This document shows positions 1-7,205 of a DNA stretch of 40,243 nucleotides, piece by piece. Source of the stretch: Candidatus Hungatella pullicola (lineage in GTDB: Bacteria; Bacillota; Clostridia; Lachnospirales; Lachnospiraceae). Location of the stretch: contig DXFU01000080.1 of assembly GCA_019114305.1 (NCBI GenBank), positions 1 to 40,243 on the forward strand, written 5' to 3'. Numbering within the stretch: the first letter of the stretch is position 1; each line of letters begins with the position of its first letter. A model generated the notes under the pieces. That model was given only the letters and a program-made list of their open reading frames with translations. It was not told where the DNA came from and did not search any database. The translations under genes and the position numbers were made by a program.

Positions 1-39
1 CAACAGCAACTCGTTTATTCTATCACAGAGTTTTTTGTT

Positions 40-45
40 TGTCAA
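40..45 (-). promoter_or_regulatory. Promoter P2 (-35 box), probable rRNA operon promoter
   Basis: On the minus strand the -35 box TTGACA (40-45) is followed by a 17-base spacer and the -10 box TAGAAT (17-22). It reads out of the left edge. A second near-consensus promoter lies about 137 bases upstream. Two tandem consensus promoters with no gene between them are typical of rRNA operons, so a 16S gene just outside the window is inferred, not seen. Confidence 0.7.
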
Positions 46-153
46 CAACTTTTTAAACTTTTTTCAAAGTATTTTTTAATTCCTCATTTTTCTTTCTGAT
101 AACAGAAGGAATTTTCTTGGAATTGTTTGCCACCGTTCTCAGCGGCGTTTTAT

Positions 154-182
154 ATAATAGCAGAGTCTGGTTAAAATGTCAA
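154..182 (-). promoter_or_regulatory. Promoter P1, probable rRNA operon promoter
   Basis: Minus-strand -35 TTGACA (177-182), 17-base spacer, -10 TATTAT (154-159). It lies upstream of P2 and has the same direction. The stretch from 1 to 381 holds no convincing gene besides these promoters and the leader of the plus-strand radical SAM gene. Confidence 0.7.
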
Positions 183-381
183 CCACTTTTTTGAATTTTT
201 TATTTTAATGATGCCATACTCTTTTATCCCTAACCCCAATTGTCTATTTCAGCCCGGACAGTTACTGTTGCAGGCCCATGAACCGCTGAATATATCTGGC
301 GTTGACTATTTATATATGGTACTATGACAGTATTACCTCTGCTGTATACCATAAAGGAATTATGAAACAAAGGACTTAAAT

Positions 382-1263
382 ATGCACTACGTAAAATCCA
401 AAGGAATTCTTTCATCAAAAAACGGTATGAATTTATACCGAGGCTGTTCTCATGGCTGTATTTACTGTGATTCCAGAAGCAAATGTTATCATATGGAACA
501 TGATTTTGAAGATATTGAGATAAAAGAAAACGCTATCCAGCTGTTAGAAAATGCTTTAAAGCGAAAACGTTCAAAATGTATGCTGAGCACAGGCTCCATG
601 ACAGATCCCTATATTCCCCTGGAAGCTCAAATCGGCAGCGTAAGGAAAGCTCTGTCTCTGGCTGACCAATATGGCTTCGGCTTTACCCTTATTACAAAAT
701 CAAGCCGGGTTTTGAGAGATTTAGATCTGCTGAAGAAAATCAACGAAAAAACCAAATGTGTGGTTCAGATGACTCTGACCACTTACGATGAAAATTTGTG
801 CAGACAAATAGAACCGAACGTCAGCACCACAAAAGAACGCTTTCAGGCCCTGAAACAGCTCCATAAAGCAAACATACCAACGGTAGTCTGGCTCTGCCCC
901 ATTCTTCCCTTTCTAAACGATACAGAAGAGAATATAAAAGGGATATTAAGTTATTGCATTGAAGCAAAGGTGTACGGAATCATCTGCTTTGGAATGGGAC
1001 TTACTCTCCGGGAAGGAAGCCGGGAATATTTTTACCAGCAGCTGGACCGATTGTTCCCAGGTTTAAAGGAGCAATACATTCAAAGTTATGGCAGTCAATA
1101 TGAACTTAACAGTCCAAATGGAGATGCTTTAATGCAGCTTTTTCACCAAACCTGTGAGGAAAATCATATTGTCCACAGCAACCAGAAGATCTTTGAGTAT
1201 TTAAGCGCCTTTGAGGAAAAGGAACAATTTAAACAACTAAGCCTGTTTGATTCCTTTCTGTAA
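382..1263 (+). CDS. Spore photoproduct lyase-like radical SAM protein (SplB/Rv2578c-type)
   Basis: A 293-residue protein with a radical SAM cluster motif of the CxxxCxxC type at Cys22, Cys26 and Cys29, inside the context RGCSHGCIYCDSRS. These cysteines should bind the 4Fe-4S cluster that cleaves S-adenosylmethionine. The rest has the mixed alpha/beta layout of a TIM-barrel radical SAM enzyme. RGC(x)HGCxYCD is typical of the SPL-like family, which includes DNA spore photoproduct lyase and many proteins of unknown substrate. At 293 residues it is shorter than classical SplB, so true photolyase activity is uncertain. An AAAGGA site lies 7 bases before the ATG. It stands alone on the plus strand between rRNA-type promoters and the end of the ribosomal protein cluster, where rpoB would usually be expected. 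Confidence 0.8.
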   Translation: MHYVKSKGILSSKNGMNLYRGCSHGCIYCDSRSKCYHMEHDFEDIEIKENAIQLLENALKRKRSKCMLSTGSMTDPYIPLEAQIGSVRKALSLADQYGFGFTLITKSSRVLRDLDLLKKINEKTKCVVQMTLTTYDENLCRQIEPNVSTTKERFQALKQLHKANIPTVVWLCPILPFLNDTEENIKGILSYCIEAKVYGIICFGMGLTLREGSREYFYQQLDRLFPGLKEQYIQSYGSQYELNSPNGDALMQLFHQTCEENHIVHSNQKIFEYLSAFEEKEQFKQLSLFDSFL

Positions 1264-1308
1264 TTTTTTACCTTTCATTGTCTCCACTGCACAAAGAAAA
1301 GCAGGTCA

Positions 1309-1503
1309 ACGGTAATTCTGGACGAATATGACTCCAATCGCATGATCCGAGGATATGGGTTTAAATACGTTTCCCGTTATCCTTATGGCCCTAATAAACT
1401 ATATGATTTACAGGAAGATCCTGGCGAGATGAAAAACCTATTGAAAGATAAGGGATTTGAAGAACTGGAGCTGAAAATGCGGCTGAAACCGGAAGCCTGG
1501 TAA
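1309..1503 (+). pseudogene. Sulfatase gene remnant (C-terminal part only)
   Basis: Frame 1309-1503 reads as 64 residues without a start codon. They contain DSNRMIR, then KYVSRYPYGPNKLYDLQEDP and GEMKNL, followed by a stop. This order matches the C-terminal region of bacterial arylsulfatase-type enzymes, where a 'YGPxELYDLxxDPGE' block precedes the final helix. The catalytic Cys/Ser site and the whole N-terminal domain are absent, and nothing upstream continues the frame. It is best read as the scar of a deleted sulfatase gene. The identification rests on recalled family motifs and should be tested by a protein search. Confidence 0.65.
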
Positions 1504-1591
1504 TTGGCGGCGCGAAAGAAGCAATACCAGGGCTGCTGGTATTCTGCATTCGCAGTCAGGGAATTCCGTAAAAAATGGTTTAAAAAACAGC

Positions 1592-1625
1592 AAAAGGGAG
1601 AAGCGCAAATACGGCTCTCCCTTTT
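1592..1625 (-). terminator. Rho-independent terminator after rplL
   Basis: A 10-bp perfect stem (1592-1601 with 1616-1625, AAAAGGGAGA/TCTCCCTTTT) is followed on the minus strand by a T-rich run. It lies about 20 bases beyond the rplL stop and closes the ribosomal protein operon, so rpoB is not co-transcribed here. Confidence 0.85.
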
Positions 1626-1645
1626 AATCATGCTTTTTAATTAAA

Positions 1646-2020
1646 TTACTTTAATGTAACCTTTGCACCCTCAGCCTCTAAGGAAGTCTTGATCTGCTCA
1701 GCCTCTTCCTTAGAAACGCCAGCCTTCAGTACCTTTGGAGCACCGTCAACTACGTCCTTAGCTTCCTTTAAGCCTAAGCCTGTAGCTTCACGTACAACCT
1801 TGATAACTTTAACCTTGTTTGGTCCAACTTCTGTTAACTCAACGTCAAACTCTGTCTTCTCTTCCTCAGCTGCTGCACCAGCGCCTGCTGCTGCTACTAC
1901 AACGCCTGCTGCTGCGGATACGCCGAACTCTTCCTCACAAGCCTTTACTAAATCGTTTAATTCTAATACAGATAACTCTTTGATAGCTTCAATAAACTCA
2001 GCTGTTGTTAACTTTGCCAT
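1646..2020 (-). CDS. rplL: 50S ribosomal protein L7/L12
   Basis: A 124-residue protein of normal length for L7/L12. It has an N-terminal dimerisation helix region (about 1-35), an Ala/Gly-rich hinge (about 38-52) and the C-terminal domain (about 55-124) with the conserved block containing [15 protein letters not shown] and [11 protein letters not shown]. It forms the ribosomal stalk on L10 and recruits translational GTPases. A GGAGGTATATTATC site precedes the ATG. It follows rplJ in the usual order and ends in a strong terminator. Confidence 0.98.
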   Translation of the reverse strand: MAKLTTAEFIEAIKELSVLELNDLVKACEEEFGVSAAAGVVVAAAGAGAAAEEEKTEFDVELTEVGPNKVKVIKVVREATGLGLKEAKDVVDGAPKVLKAGVSKEEAEQIKTSLEAEGAKVTLK

Positions 2021-2131
2021 GATAATATACCTCCATCATTAAATATTAATTAATTTACTTTTCAGGTTTCCGCATCACACGGAAATTGCCTCGCCTAAGC
2101 AGCTATGCGGCCCTTAATTCTGCAAAAAGAA

Positions 2132-2635
2132 TTACGCCTCTGCTGCTTCGCCTCCCTGTGCCTCTGCAATCTGCTTGAGAACACGGGCAAAATTGGTAAT
2201 TGGAGACTGAATGCTTCCAAGCAGCTTTCCGAGAAGGATTTCTCTGGAAGGAATGCTGGAAATCTGAGCCATACCCTTTGCATCATAGTATACGCCCTCA
2301 ACAACGCCGCCCTTAATCTCCAGAGCAGGTGCTGTCTTTGCGAACTCAGCCAGAATTCTGGCTGGAGCTGTTGCGTCTGTTTTGGACACAGCCAGAGCTG
2401 TAGGTCCTTCCAGGTTCACATCTAATGCTTCAAATGCTGTACCCTGAGCTGCAAAACGGATCATTGTATTCTTGTATACCTTGTATACAACGCCGGCCTC
2501 TCTCAGCTTTTTACGAAGCTCTGTATCCTGAGCAACTGTTAAACCGCGGTAATCTACCACTACAGCTGTCTCAGCGCCATCCAGCAGTTCTTTGATCTCG
2601 TTTACAACTGGCTGCTTTAATTCAACTTTTGCCAT
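2132..2635 (-). CDS. rplJ: 50S ribosomal protein L10
   Basis: A 167-residue L10, the base of the ribosomal stalk that binds 23S rRNA and carries L7/L12 dimers. The N-terminal domain shows the family blocks AETAVVVDYRGLTV and LREAGVVYKVYKNT, and the C-terminal helix ends rich in Ala and Glu. An AGGAGG site lies 8 bases upstream of the ATG. It is expressed from its own promoter (2927-2955) through a long leader that contains an L10-type autoregulatory RNA and an attenuator. rplL follows 111 bases downstream. Confidence 0.97.
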   Translation of the reverse strand: MAKVELKQPVVNEIKELLDGAETAVVVDYRGLTVAQDTELRKKLREAGVVYKVYKNTMIRFAAQGTAFEALDVNLEGPTALAVSKTDATAPARILAEFAKTAPALEIKGGVVEGVYYDAKGMAQISSIPSREILLGKLLGSIQSPITNFARVLKQIAEAQGGEAAEA

Positions 2636-2794
2636 CTTGCTTTACCTCCTGTTTTATTTTTCCTTGAAAGCTCCAAGCGGCAGCCCGGATTCCGAATACC
2701 GCCGGCCACTGGGCAAACCTAAGGTTATGCCGCAGTCAGCTTTCATGCCTATGCCGTCAAACGGCACATCAAGTATTGAAGGTCTGCACCGATA

Positions 2795-2830
2795 AGAAAA
2801 ACCTCTCCGCCCAAAGAGCAGAGAGGTCTA
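2795..2830 (-). terminator. Attenuator terminator in the rplJ leader
   Basis: On the minus strand ACCTCTC (2821-2827) pairs with GAGAGGT (2801-2807), extended by three inner pairs including one G-U, and a run of T follows (2795-2800). It sits between the L10-binding part of the leader and rplJ, 160 bases before the start codon. It is therefore an attenuator and does not mark the end of rplA. Confidence 0.85.
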
Positions 2831-2920
2831 CAATTCATCACAAAAATGATACTTGTATCTTCCTCGGCAGGCGTTTACACCTTATGCCATACGGCACCTG
2901 CTGTCTTCGGCAGTCAATAC
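2831..2920 (-). ncRNA. Ribosomal protein L10 leader (autoregulatory mRNA element)
   Basis: The minus-strand transcript contains CTGCCGAAGACAGCAGGTGCC, an AAGGTGTAAACGCCTGCCGAGG-like block and then the attenuator. The kink-turn-like CTGCCGAGGA segment and GCAGGTG pairing are hallmarks of the L10 leader described in Firmicutes, where free L10(L12)4 binds the mRNA and represses rplJL. It begins a few bases after the predicted start site of the rplJ promoter. The exact boundaries are estimates. Confidence 0.8.
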
Positions 2921-2926
2921 TTGCGT

Positions 2927-2955
2927 AGTATAACATGATTTATTATCAATGTCAA
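2927..2955 (-). promoter_or_regulatory. Promoter of rplJ-rplL
   Basis: Minus-strand -35 TTGACA (2950-2955), 17-base spacer, -10 TATACT (2927-2932). It starts only about 15 bases after the rplA stop and drives the L10 leader, so rplJL is a separate, attenuated unit. Confidence 0.85.
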
Positions 2956-2968
2956 CCACAAAACAAAA

Positions 2969-3664
2969 TTAGTTTGTTAACTTAGCTACGTTCAGCTTTA
3001 CTCCAGGACCCATAGTGGATGTGAGAGTAACGCTCTTTAAGTAAGCGCCCTTAACAGTACTTGGTTTTGCCTTCATGATTGCATCAACAAGCGTCTGGAA
3101 GTTGTCCGCTAACTGCTCCTCTGTGAAAGAAGCCTTTCCAACTGGCACGTGGATAATGTTTGTTTTATCAAGTCTGTACTCAACCTTACCAGCTTTAATA
3201 TCGTTAATAGCCTTTGTTACATCCATAGTAACAGTACCAGCTTTTGGGTTTGGCATTAAGCCCTTCGGTCCCAGAACACGTCCAAGACGTCCCACAACGC
3301 CCATCATATCTGGTGTAGCTACTACAACATCAAAATCCAGCCAGCCTTCGTTCTGGATCTTCGGAATTAATTCCTCAGCTCCTACGTAGTCTGCGCCAGC
3401 AGCCTCTGCCTCATCAGCCTTAGCGCCCTTAGCGAATACTAAGATCTTAACAGTCTTTCCTGTTCCGTGCGGAAGTACCACAGCGCCGCGGATCTGCTGA
3501 TCTGCATGACGGCCGTCACAGCCGGTTCTGATATGAGCTTCAATTGTTTCATCAAATTTAGCACTTGCAGCCTTCTTTACTAATGAAATTGCCTCCGGTG
3601 CATCGTAGAGAGTAGCGCGGTCGATTGTCTTAGCTGCTTCTACGTATCTTTTTCCTCTTTTCAT
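2969..3664 (-). CDS. rplA: 50S ribosomal protein L1
   Basis: A 231-residue L1 of normal bacterial length. Characteristic blocks are [12 protein letters not shown] at the start, the central [20 protein letters not shown] signature and the C-terminal [17 protein letters not shown]1 binds helices 76-78 of 23S rRNA at the E-site stalk and also represses its own mRNA. An AGGAGG site lies before the ATG, and an RNA motif resembling the 23S L1 site lies at 3681-3708. It follows rplK in the standard order. Confidence 0.98.
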   Translation of the reverse strand: MKRGKRYVEAAKTIDRATLYDAPEAISLVKKAASAKFDETIEAHIRTGCDGRHADQQIRGAVVLPHGTGKTVKILVFAKGAKADEAEAAGADYVGAEELIPKIQNEGWLDFDVVVATPDMMGVVGRLGRVLGPKGLMPNPKAGTVTMDVTKAINDIKAGKVEYRLDKTNIIHVPVGKASFTEEQLADNFQTLVDAIMKAKPSTVKGAYLKSVTLTSTMGPGVKLNVAKLTN

Positions 3665-3680
3665 TCTAAATAACCTCCTA

Positions 3681-3708
3681 GTGGTATTGTCGGGGACTTC
3701 CCTCCCAC
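3681..3708 (-). promoter_or_regulatory. Putative L1 operator before rplA
   Basis: The minus-strand RNA reads GUGGGAGGG...CCCCGACAAUACCAC. GUGG/CCAC closes an outer stem, with GGGA/UCCC inside it. GGUGGGAGG and the AUACCAC half match the two strands of the L1 site in 23S rRNA as recalled from E. coli. The motif lies directly before the rplA ribosome binding site, so bound L1 would block translation. An almost identical copy precedes rplK. Confidence 0.7.
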
Positions 3709-3741
3709 GTTCTTAAAAACCTCGCCTGTCCGCGCAGATAA

Positions 3742-4170
3742 TTATTCGTCTACAACAGTGATGCCCATACTTCTTGCAGTACCAGCGATCATGCTCATAG
3801 CTGCCTCAACGGAAGCTGCATTCAGATCTGGCATCTTTGTCTCAGCGATCTTCTGTAAATCAGCCTTAGAAATAGTAGCTACTTTTGTCTTATTCGGAGT
3901 TGCGGATCCGGATTTAAGCTTGCAGGCCTTCTTTAATAAAACAGCTGCAGGCGGAGTTTTGGTTATGAAGCTGAAGCTTCTGTCAGCATAAACAGTGATA
4001 ACTACAGGAATGATCATATCACCCTGATCAGCTGTTCTGGCATTAAACTCCTTTGTAAACTGTACGATATTTACACCGTGCTGTCCAAGTGCCGGACCTA
4101 CAGGAGGAGCTGGTGTAGCCTTACCTGCTGGAATCTGCAATTTGATGTATCCTGTTACTTTCTTTGCCAT
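3742..4170 (-). CDS. rplK: 50S ribosomal protein L11
   Basis: A 142-residue L11 beginning [16 protein letters not shown]. An in-frame upstream extension of 21 codons exists, but this ATG has an AGGAGG-type site 7 bases upstream and gives the family length. Visible blocks include [14 protein letters not shown] (the thiostrepton-region N-domain) and the C-terminal RNA-binding domain with [12 protein letters not shown] and GTARSMGI. It binds the GTPase-associated centre of 23S rRNA. It lies between nusG and rplA and carries a putative L1 operator in its leader. Confidence 0.98.
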   Translation of the reverse strand: MAKKVTGYIKLQIPAGKATPAPPVGPALGQHGVNIVQFTKEFNARTADQGDMIIPVVITVYADRSFSFITKTPPAAVLLKKACKLKSGSATPNKTKVATISKADLQKIAETKMPDLNAASVEAAMSMIAGTARSMGITVVDE

Positions 4171-4193
4171 AATTAGGCACCTCCTAAATAAAT

Positions 4194-4221
4194 GTGGTAT
4201 TGTCGGGGATTTCCCTCCCAC
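4194..4221 (-). promoter_or_regulatory. Putative L1 operator before rplK
   Basis: A 28-base motif that differs at a single base from the one before rplA (3681-3708): GUGGGAGGG...CCCCGACAAUACCAC on the minus strand. It stands between nusG and the rplK ribosome binding site. Two copies in one operon fit repression of both L11 and L1 synthesis by free L1. Confidence 0.7.
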
Positions 4222-4255
4222 GAGCCTATACACCTGTATAAGCCGCTTTTACTTG

Positions 4256-4771
4256 TTACATCTTCTTAATCTCGTTGAAATTTAATTCTACCGGTGTCTC
4301 ACGGCCAAACATCTCAACATTGATGGTGACGGATTTTTTACTTTCGTTGATGGACTTGATGGCACCAACAGTATCCTTCCATGCACCGGAAGTTACCACG
4401 ATGGTATCTCCCAATTCAAAATCAACAATGACCTCTTCGTTCTTGTATCCAAGATTCGCCATCTCTTCTTCTGTCAGAGGAACCGGTTTTGAGCCAGGAC
4501 CTACAAAGCCTGTTACACCTCTGGTGTTGCGTACCACATACCATGTATCGTCATTCATAACCATGTGAATCAGTACATAGCCGGGGAACATCTTCTTGTC
4601 GGCCTTTTTCTCAACGCCATTCTTAAGCTCAATGACGGATTCCAGCGGAACGGATACCTCCAGAATCTGGTCCTGCAGATTTCTGTTTTCAATCGTCTTC
4701 TCAATATCGACTTTTACTTTGTTCTCATAACCTGAATAGGTATGGACTACATACCACTGTGCTTCTGACAT
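4256..4771 (-). CDS. nusG: Transcription termination/antitermination protein NusG
   Basis: A 171-residue NusG. The NGN domain (about 1-115) begins MSEAQWYVVHTYSGYENKVK and contains MFPGYVLIHM and GVTGFVG. The C-terminal KOW domain (about 120-171) contains FELGDTIVVTSGAWKD. It binds RNA polymerase and modulates pausing and termination. It lies 19 bases downstream of secE, the usual secE-nusG pairing, and precedes rplK. Confidence 0.98.
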   Translation of the reverse strand: MSEAQWYVVHTYSGYENKVKVDIEKTIENRNLQDQILEVSVPLESVIELKNGVEKKADKKMFPGYVLIHMVMNDDTWYVVRNTRGVTGFVGPGSKPVPLTEEEMANLGYKNEEVIVDFELGDTIVVTSGAWKDTVGAIKSINESKKSVTINVEMFGRETPVELNFNEIKKM

Positions 4772-4790
4772 ATATTCACCTTAACCTTTA

Positions 4791-4994
4791 TTATAAGATA
4801 AAACTGAGACCGAACGTAATAATCAGATCAAGAATCGCTATAATCAGTCCTAAAGCAATGGACACAGCCAATACGGCTACAGTCTGCTTCGTTACGGTTT
4901 GTCTGTCAGGCCAAACGATTTTCTTGAACTCAGCTTTCAGACCTTTAAAAAAGCTCTTCTTCTGAACTCCCTCGTTGTTCACTGTGTCTCCCAT
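4791..4994 (-). CDS. secE: Preprotein translocase subunit SecE
   Basis: A 67-residue single-span SecE. It has a charged N-terminal half with FFKGLKAEFKKIVWP, the conserved amphipathic cytosolic helix, followed by a C-terminal membrane segment (about 38-65). It stabilises the SecY channel. It lies between rpmG and nusG in the conserved order. The length is normal for Gram-positive bacteria. Confidence 0.95.
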   Translation of the reverse strand: MGDTVNNEGVQKKSFFKGLKAEFKKIVWPDRQTVTKQTVAVLAVSIALGLIIAILDLIITFGLSFIL

Positions 4995-5020
4995 AATTTC
5001 ACATCCTTTACAAAAGCCGA

Positions 5021-5170
5021 TTACTTGGTTTCCTTATGCATAGTGTGTCTCTTACAGAATCTGCAGTACTTCTTGGTTTCCATTCTGTCAGGATGAGTCT
5101 TCTTATCCTTGGTCATGTTGTAGTTACGCTGCTTGCATTCAGTACATGCCAGTGTGATCTTTGTGCGCAC
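5021..5170 (-). CDS. rpmG: 50S ribosomal protein L33
   Basis: A 49-residue L33 with a GTG start (5168-5170) and a GGAGG site 7 bases upstream. It starts [12 protein letters not shown] and ends HTMHKETK. The two CxxC pairs, CTEC and CRFC, form a zinc ribbon, so this is the zinc-binding form. The block [21 protein letters not shown] is typical of L33. It is the first gene of the rpmG-secE-nusG-rplK-rplA unit and follows a good promoter at 5274-5303. Confidence 0.97.
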   Translation of the reverse strand: MRTKITLACTECKQRNYNMTKDKKTHPDRMETKKYCRFCKRHTMHKETK

Positions 5171-5273
5171 GACTTCCACCTCCACTTAATTATTCGTTGT
5201 TTTTTCGGCCTTTTTCTGTATTCACTAAATTTGAGCATAAAAAAAAGACCTAAGCTCTTCCATTCGCCCAATT

Positions 5274-5303
5274 ACTATATCACATCAAGACTGTATTCGT
5301 CAA
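5274..5303 (-). promoter_or_regulatory. Promoter of the rpmG-secE-nusG-rplKA operon
   Basis: Minus-strand -35 TTGACG (5298-5303), 18-base spacer, -10 TATAGT (5274-5279), about 100 bases upstream of rpmG. Confidence 0.75.
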
Positions 5304-5332
5304 TGTTTTTCTTTAAAAATCAAAGAGAGACG

Positions 5333-5376
5333 AAAAAAGCGGCCTCAGGAACTGAACAGGGCAATTTCTGAGACCG
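5333..5376 (-). terminator. Terminator after the AEC permease
   Basis: On the minus strand CGGTCTCAG (5368-5376) pairs with CTGAGGCCG (5340-5348), one pair being G-U, and CTTTTTTC follows. It lies 10 bases beyond the stop of the permease gene and ends the rfb transcription unit. Confidence 0.85.
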
Positions 5377-5385
5377 AAAGTTTCA

Positions 5386-6327
5386 TCACAGCATAATTAC
5401 CAGCGCGGCAGTAATACCGGCAATGCTGATCAGCATGGAAATAGAATTCACTGTACTGGCCAATTGAAAATCTTCCCCTAAACTTTCTGTAAAAGCAGGA
5501 TTGGCGCTGGCTACCGGACTGAGGAGAGCAACGACCAATGCCTGACGCATCTCCAAAGGAAGCGGAAGCCCCCAATAAGAAACAGCCAGCAGCACGCCTG
5601 TTACGGCATAACGGGTCAGTATAATCCGCACTACATGGACAAACCCGCCCCCTTTCACATCCAGCTTAAATCCCACGCCTATCATCAGCATGGCAACAAA
5701 GGCATTGGCCTGAGACACATTTCCGGCAAAAACCGTTATCAGCTTAGGCAGAGGTATGTGGAAAGCCGCCAACAGAATCATAACCACATAGGTATCAAAA
5801 GGAACAGAGCGAATCATTGTCCTGCCAATGGAAGCAGCACAGGAAACTAAAACCTGTCCCGGTCTTTTTTCCCTCTCTCTTCCCCTCTTTACCAGTTCTG
5901 CAAAGGCCTTGGACCCGCCGTTGCAGATCACAGCATTGCCCGTGTCGAACAGACTGATGGCTACCACTCCCATAGGTCCCAGAAAACTTTGTGCAAAAGG
6001 CATGCTGAAATTCCCGATATTGTAGCCGGACAGATTGATCATATCAAAGGGTATCTCTCTTTTACGCTTTAAAACCGCGCACTCCACAGCAGCTACTCCT
6101 ACAAAAATCAGACCGCAGCCCAGTCCCATCCCTGTCAGCGCCAGCAGAGAAAGATCGAATTCAATTCCTGAGAAGTTATAAATAATCGCACAGGGCAGAG
6201 TAATAGAAAGCATAATCTTGGCCAGTACCTTAAAGTCTCTGTCCTGAAACACGCCTGCCCTTTTCAGGGAAGCCCCCAATCCAATCATAAGCAGATAGGA
6301 AGCAGCCCTATATAAGATATCTTCCAT
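5386..6327 (-). CDS. AEC family (auxin efflux carrier-type) transporter
   Basis: A 313-residue membrane protein with about ten hydrophobic segments, the usual length and layout for the AEC family of bacterial permeases. Visible family features are the opening LLMIGLGASLKRAGVF, the central NIGNFSMPFAQSFLGPMG and the C-terminal SPVASANPAFTESLGED. Family members export or import small organic acids or amino acids such as malate or malonate; the substrate cannot be told from sequence. It starts 11 bases after the rfbD stop and is probably co-transcribed with it. A link to rhamnose metabolism is not evident. Confidence 0.85.
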   Translation of the reverse strand: MEDILYRAASYLLMIGLGASLKRAGVFQDRDFKVLAKIMLSITLPCAIIYNFSGIEFDLSLLALTGMGLGCGLIFVGVAAVECAVLKRKREIPFDMINLSGYNIGNFSMPFAQSFLGPMGVVAISLFDTGNAVICNGGSKAFAELVKRGREREKRPGQVLVSCAASIGRTMIRSVPFDTYVVMILLAAFHIPLPKLITVFAGNVSQANAFVAMLMIGVGFKLDVKGGGFVHVVRIILTRYAVTGVLLAVSYWGLPLPLEMRQALVVALLSPVASANPAFTESLGEDFQLASTVNSISMLISIAGITAALVIML

Positions 6328-6338
6328 GTCTTTCCGCC

Positions 6339-7184
6339 TTAGTATTCAATCTCCTTTAAATATCTGGAAAGAGCATCCTGCCATGGAGGAAGAAGTTTGA
6401 ATCCATTTTCAGTAAGCTTTTCCTTACTCATTCGGCTGTTCATGGGACGTGTTGCCTTAGCCGGATAATCCTTAGACTCTACAGGAAGGACATTTACCTT
6501 CATTCCTGCCTGTCGAAAAATCTCACAGGCAAATTCATACCAGCTGCACAGACCTTCATTTGTGGCATGATACCGTCCGTATTTGTCTGTCTCAATCATA
6601 TCCACCAGAAGGCGGGACAGATCATAGGTATAGGTAGGAGAACCAATCTGGTCAGCTACTACCGTAAGAGTATCTCTTGTTTTCCCCAGGTTCAGCATCG
6701 TCTTAATAAAGTTCTTTCCGTTGACGCCAAATACCCAGGCGATACGGACAATAAAGTATTTTTCCAGATTCTCCTCCACAGCCAGCTCACCCTCGCATTT
6801 GGTCTGTCCGTAAACATTCAGAGGCTCTCTGTGATCATCTGGTTCCCATGGTCTGGTTCCCTGACCGTTAAAAACATAGTCTGTACTAATGTACATCATC
6901 TTAATATCCAGATCTCTGCAGACTTTGGCAATGTTTCTTGTGCCGTCTCCATTGACTCTGCGGCACAGCTCCACATTGTCCTCGGCCGCATCCACAGCTG
7001 TATAGGCAGCGCAGTGAATCACCGCTTCCGGTAAATTTTCCCGAATCACCTGATTTACACTGGCCTCATCGGTAATATCCATCTCCTCAATATCAACGCC
7101 CACTGCCTGATGGCCTCTTTTTTCCAGCTCATTTACCACGTCATGGCCCAGCTGTCCTTTCACTCCTGTTACCAATACCTTCAT
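6339..7184 (-). CDS. rfbD: dTDP-4-dehydrorhamnose reductase
   Basis: A 281-residue short-chain dehydrogenase of the RmlD type. It catalyses the last, NAD(P)H-dependent step to dTDP-L-rhamnose. Visible are the nucleotide-binding GVKGQLGHDVV at the N-terminus, the STDYVFNG segment and the catalytic YGQTKCEGE (YxxxK). The C-terminal substrate-binding part contains RPMNSRMSKEKL. The length is normal. It lies 21 bases downstream of rfbB in a rhamnose activation operon. The 3,5-epimerase gene rfbC that should act just before it is not in the window. Confidence 0.95.
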   Translation of the reverse strand: MKVLVTGVKGQLGHDVVNELEKRGHQAVGVDIEEMDITDEASVNQVIRENLPEAVIHCAAYTAVDAAEDNVELCRRVNGDGTRNIAKVCRDLDIKMMYISTDYVFNGQGTRPWEPDDHREPLNVYGQTKCEGELAVEENLEKYFIVRIAWVFGVNGKNFIKTMLNLGKTRDTLTVVADQIGSPTYTYDLSRLLVDMIETDKYGRYHATNEGLCSWYEFACEIFRQAGMKVNVLPVESKDYPAKATRPMNSRMSKEKLTENGFKLLPPWQDALSRYLKEIEY

Positions 7185-7205
7185 GTTGTTCCTCTTTTCT
7201 CCAAA

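Noticed and set aside
302-330. TTGACT-like sequence upstream of the radical SAM gene as its promoter
   Set aside because: No acceptable -10 box at 16-18 bases; the only TATGAC lies at a 15-base spacing. Not called.
1383-1631. An 82-codon minus-strand frame over the sulfatase remnant
   Set aside because: It is antisense to the sulfatase-like frame, has no ribosome binding site and runs through the rplL terminator.
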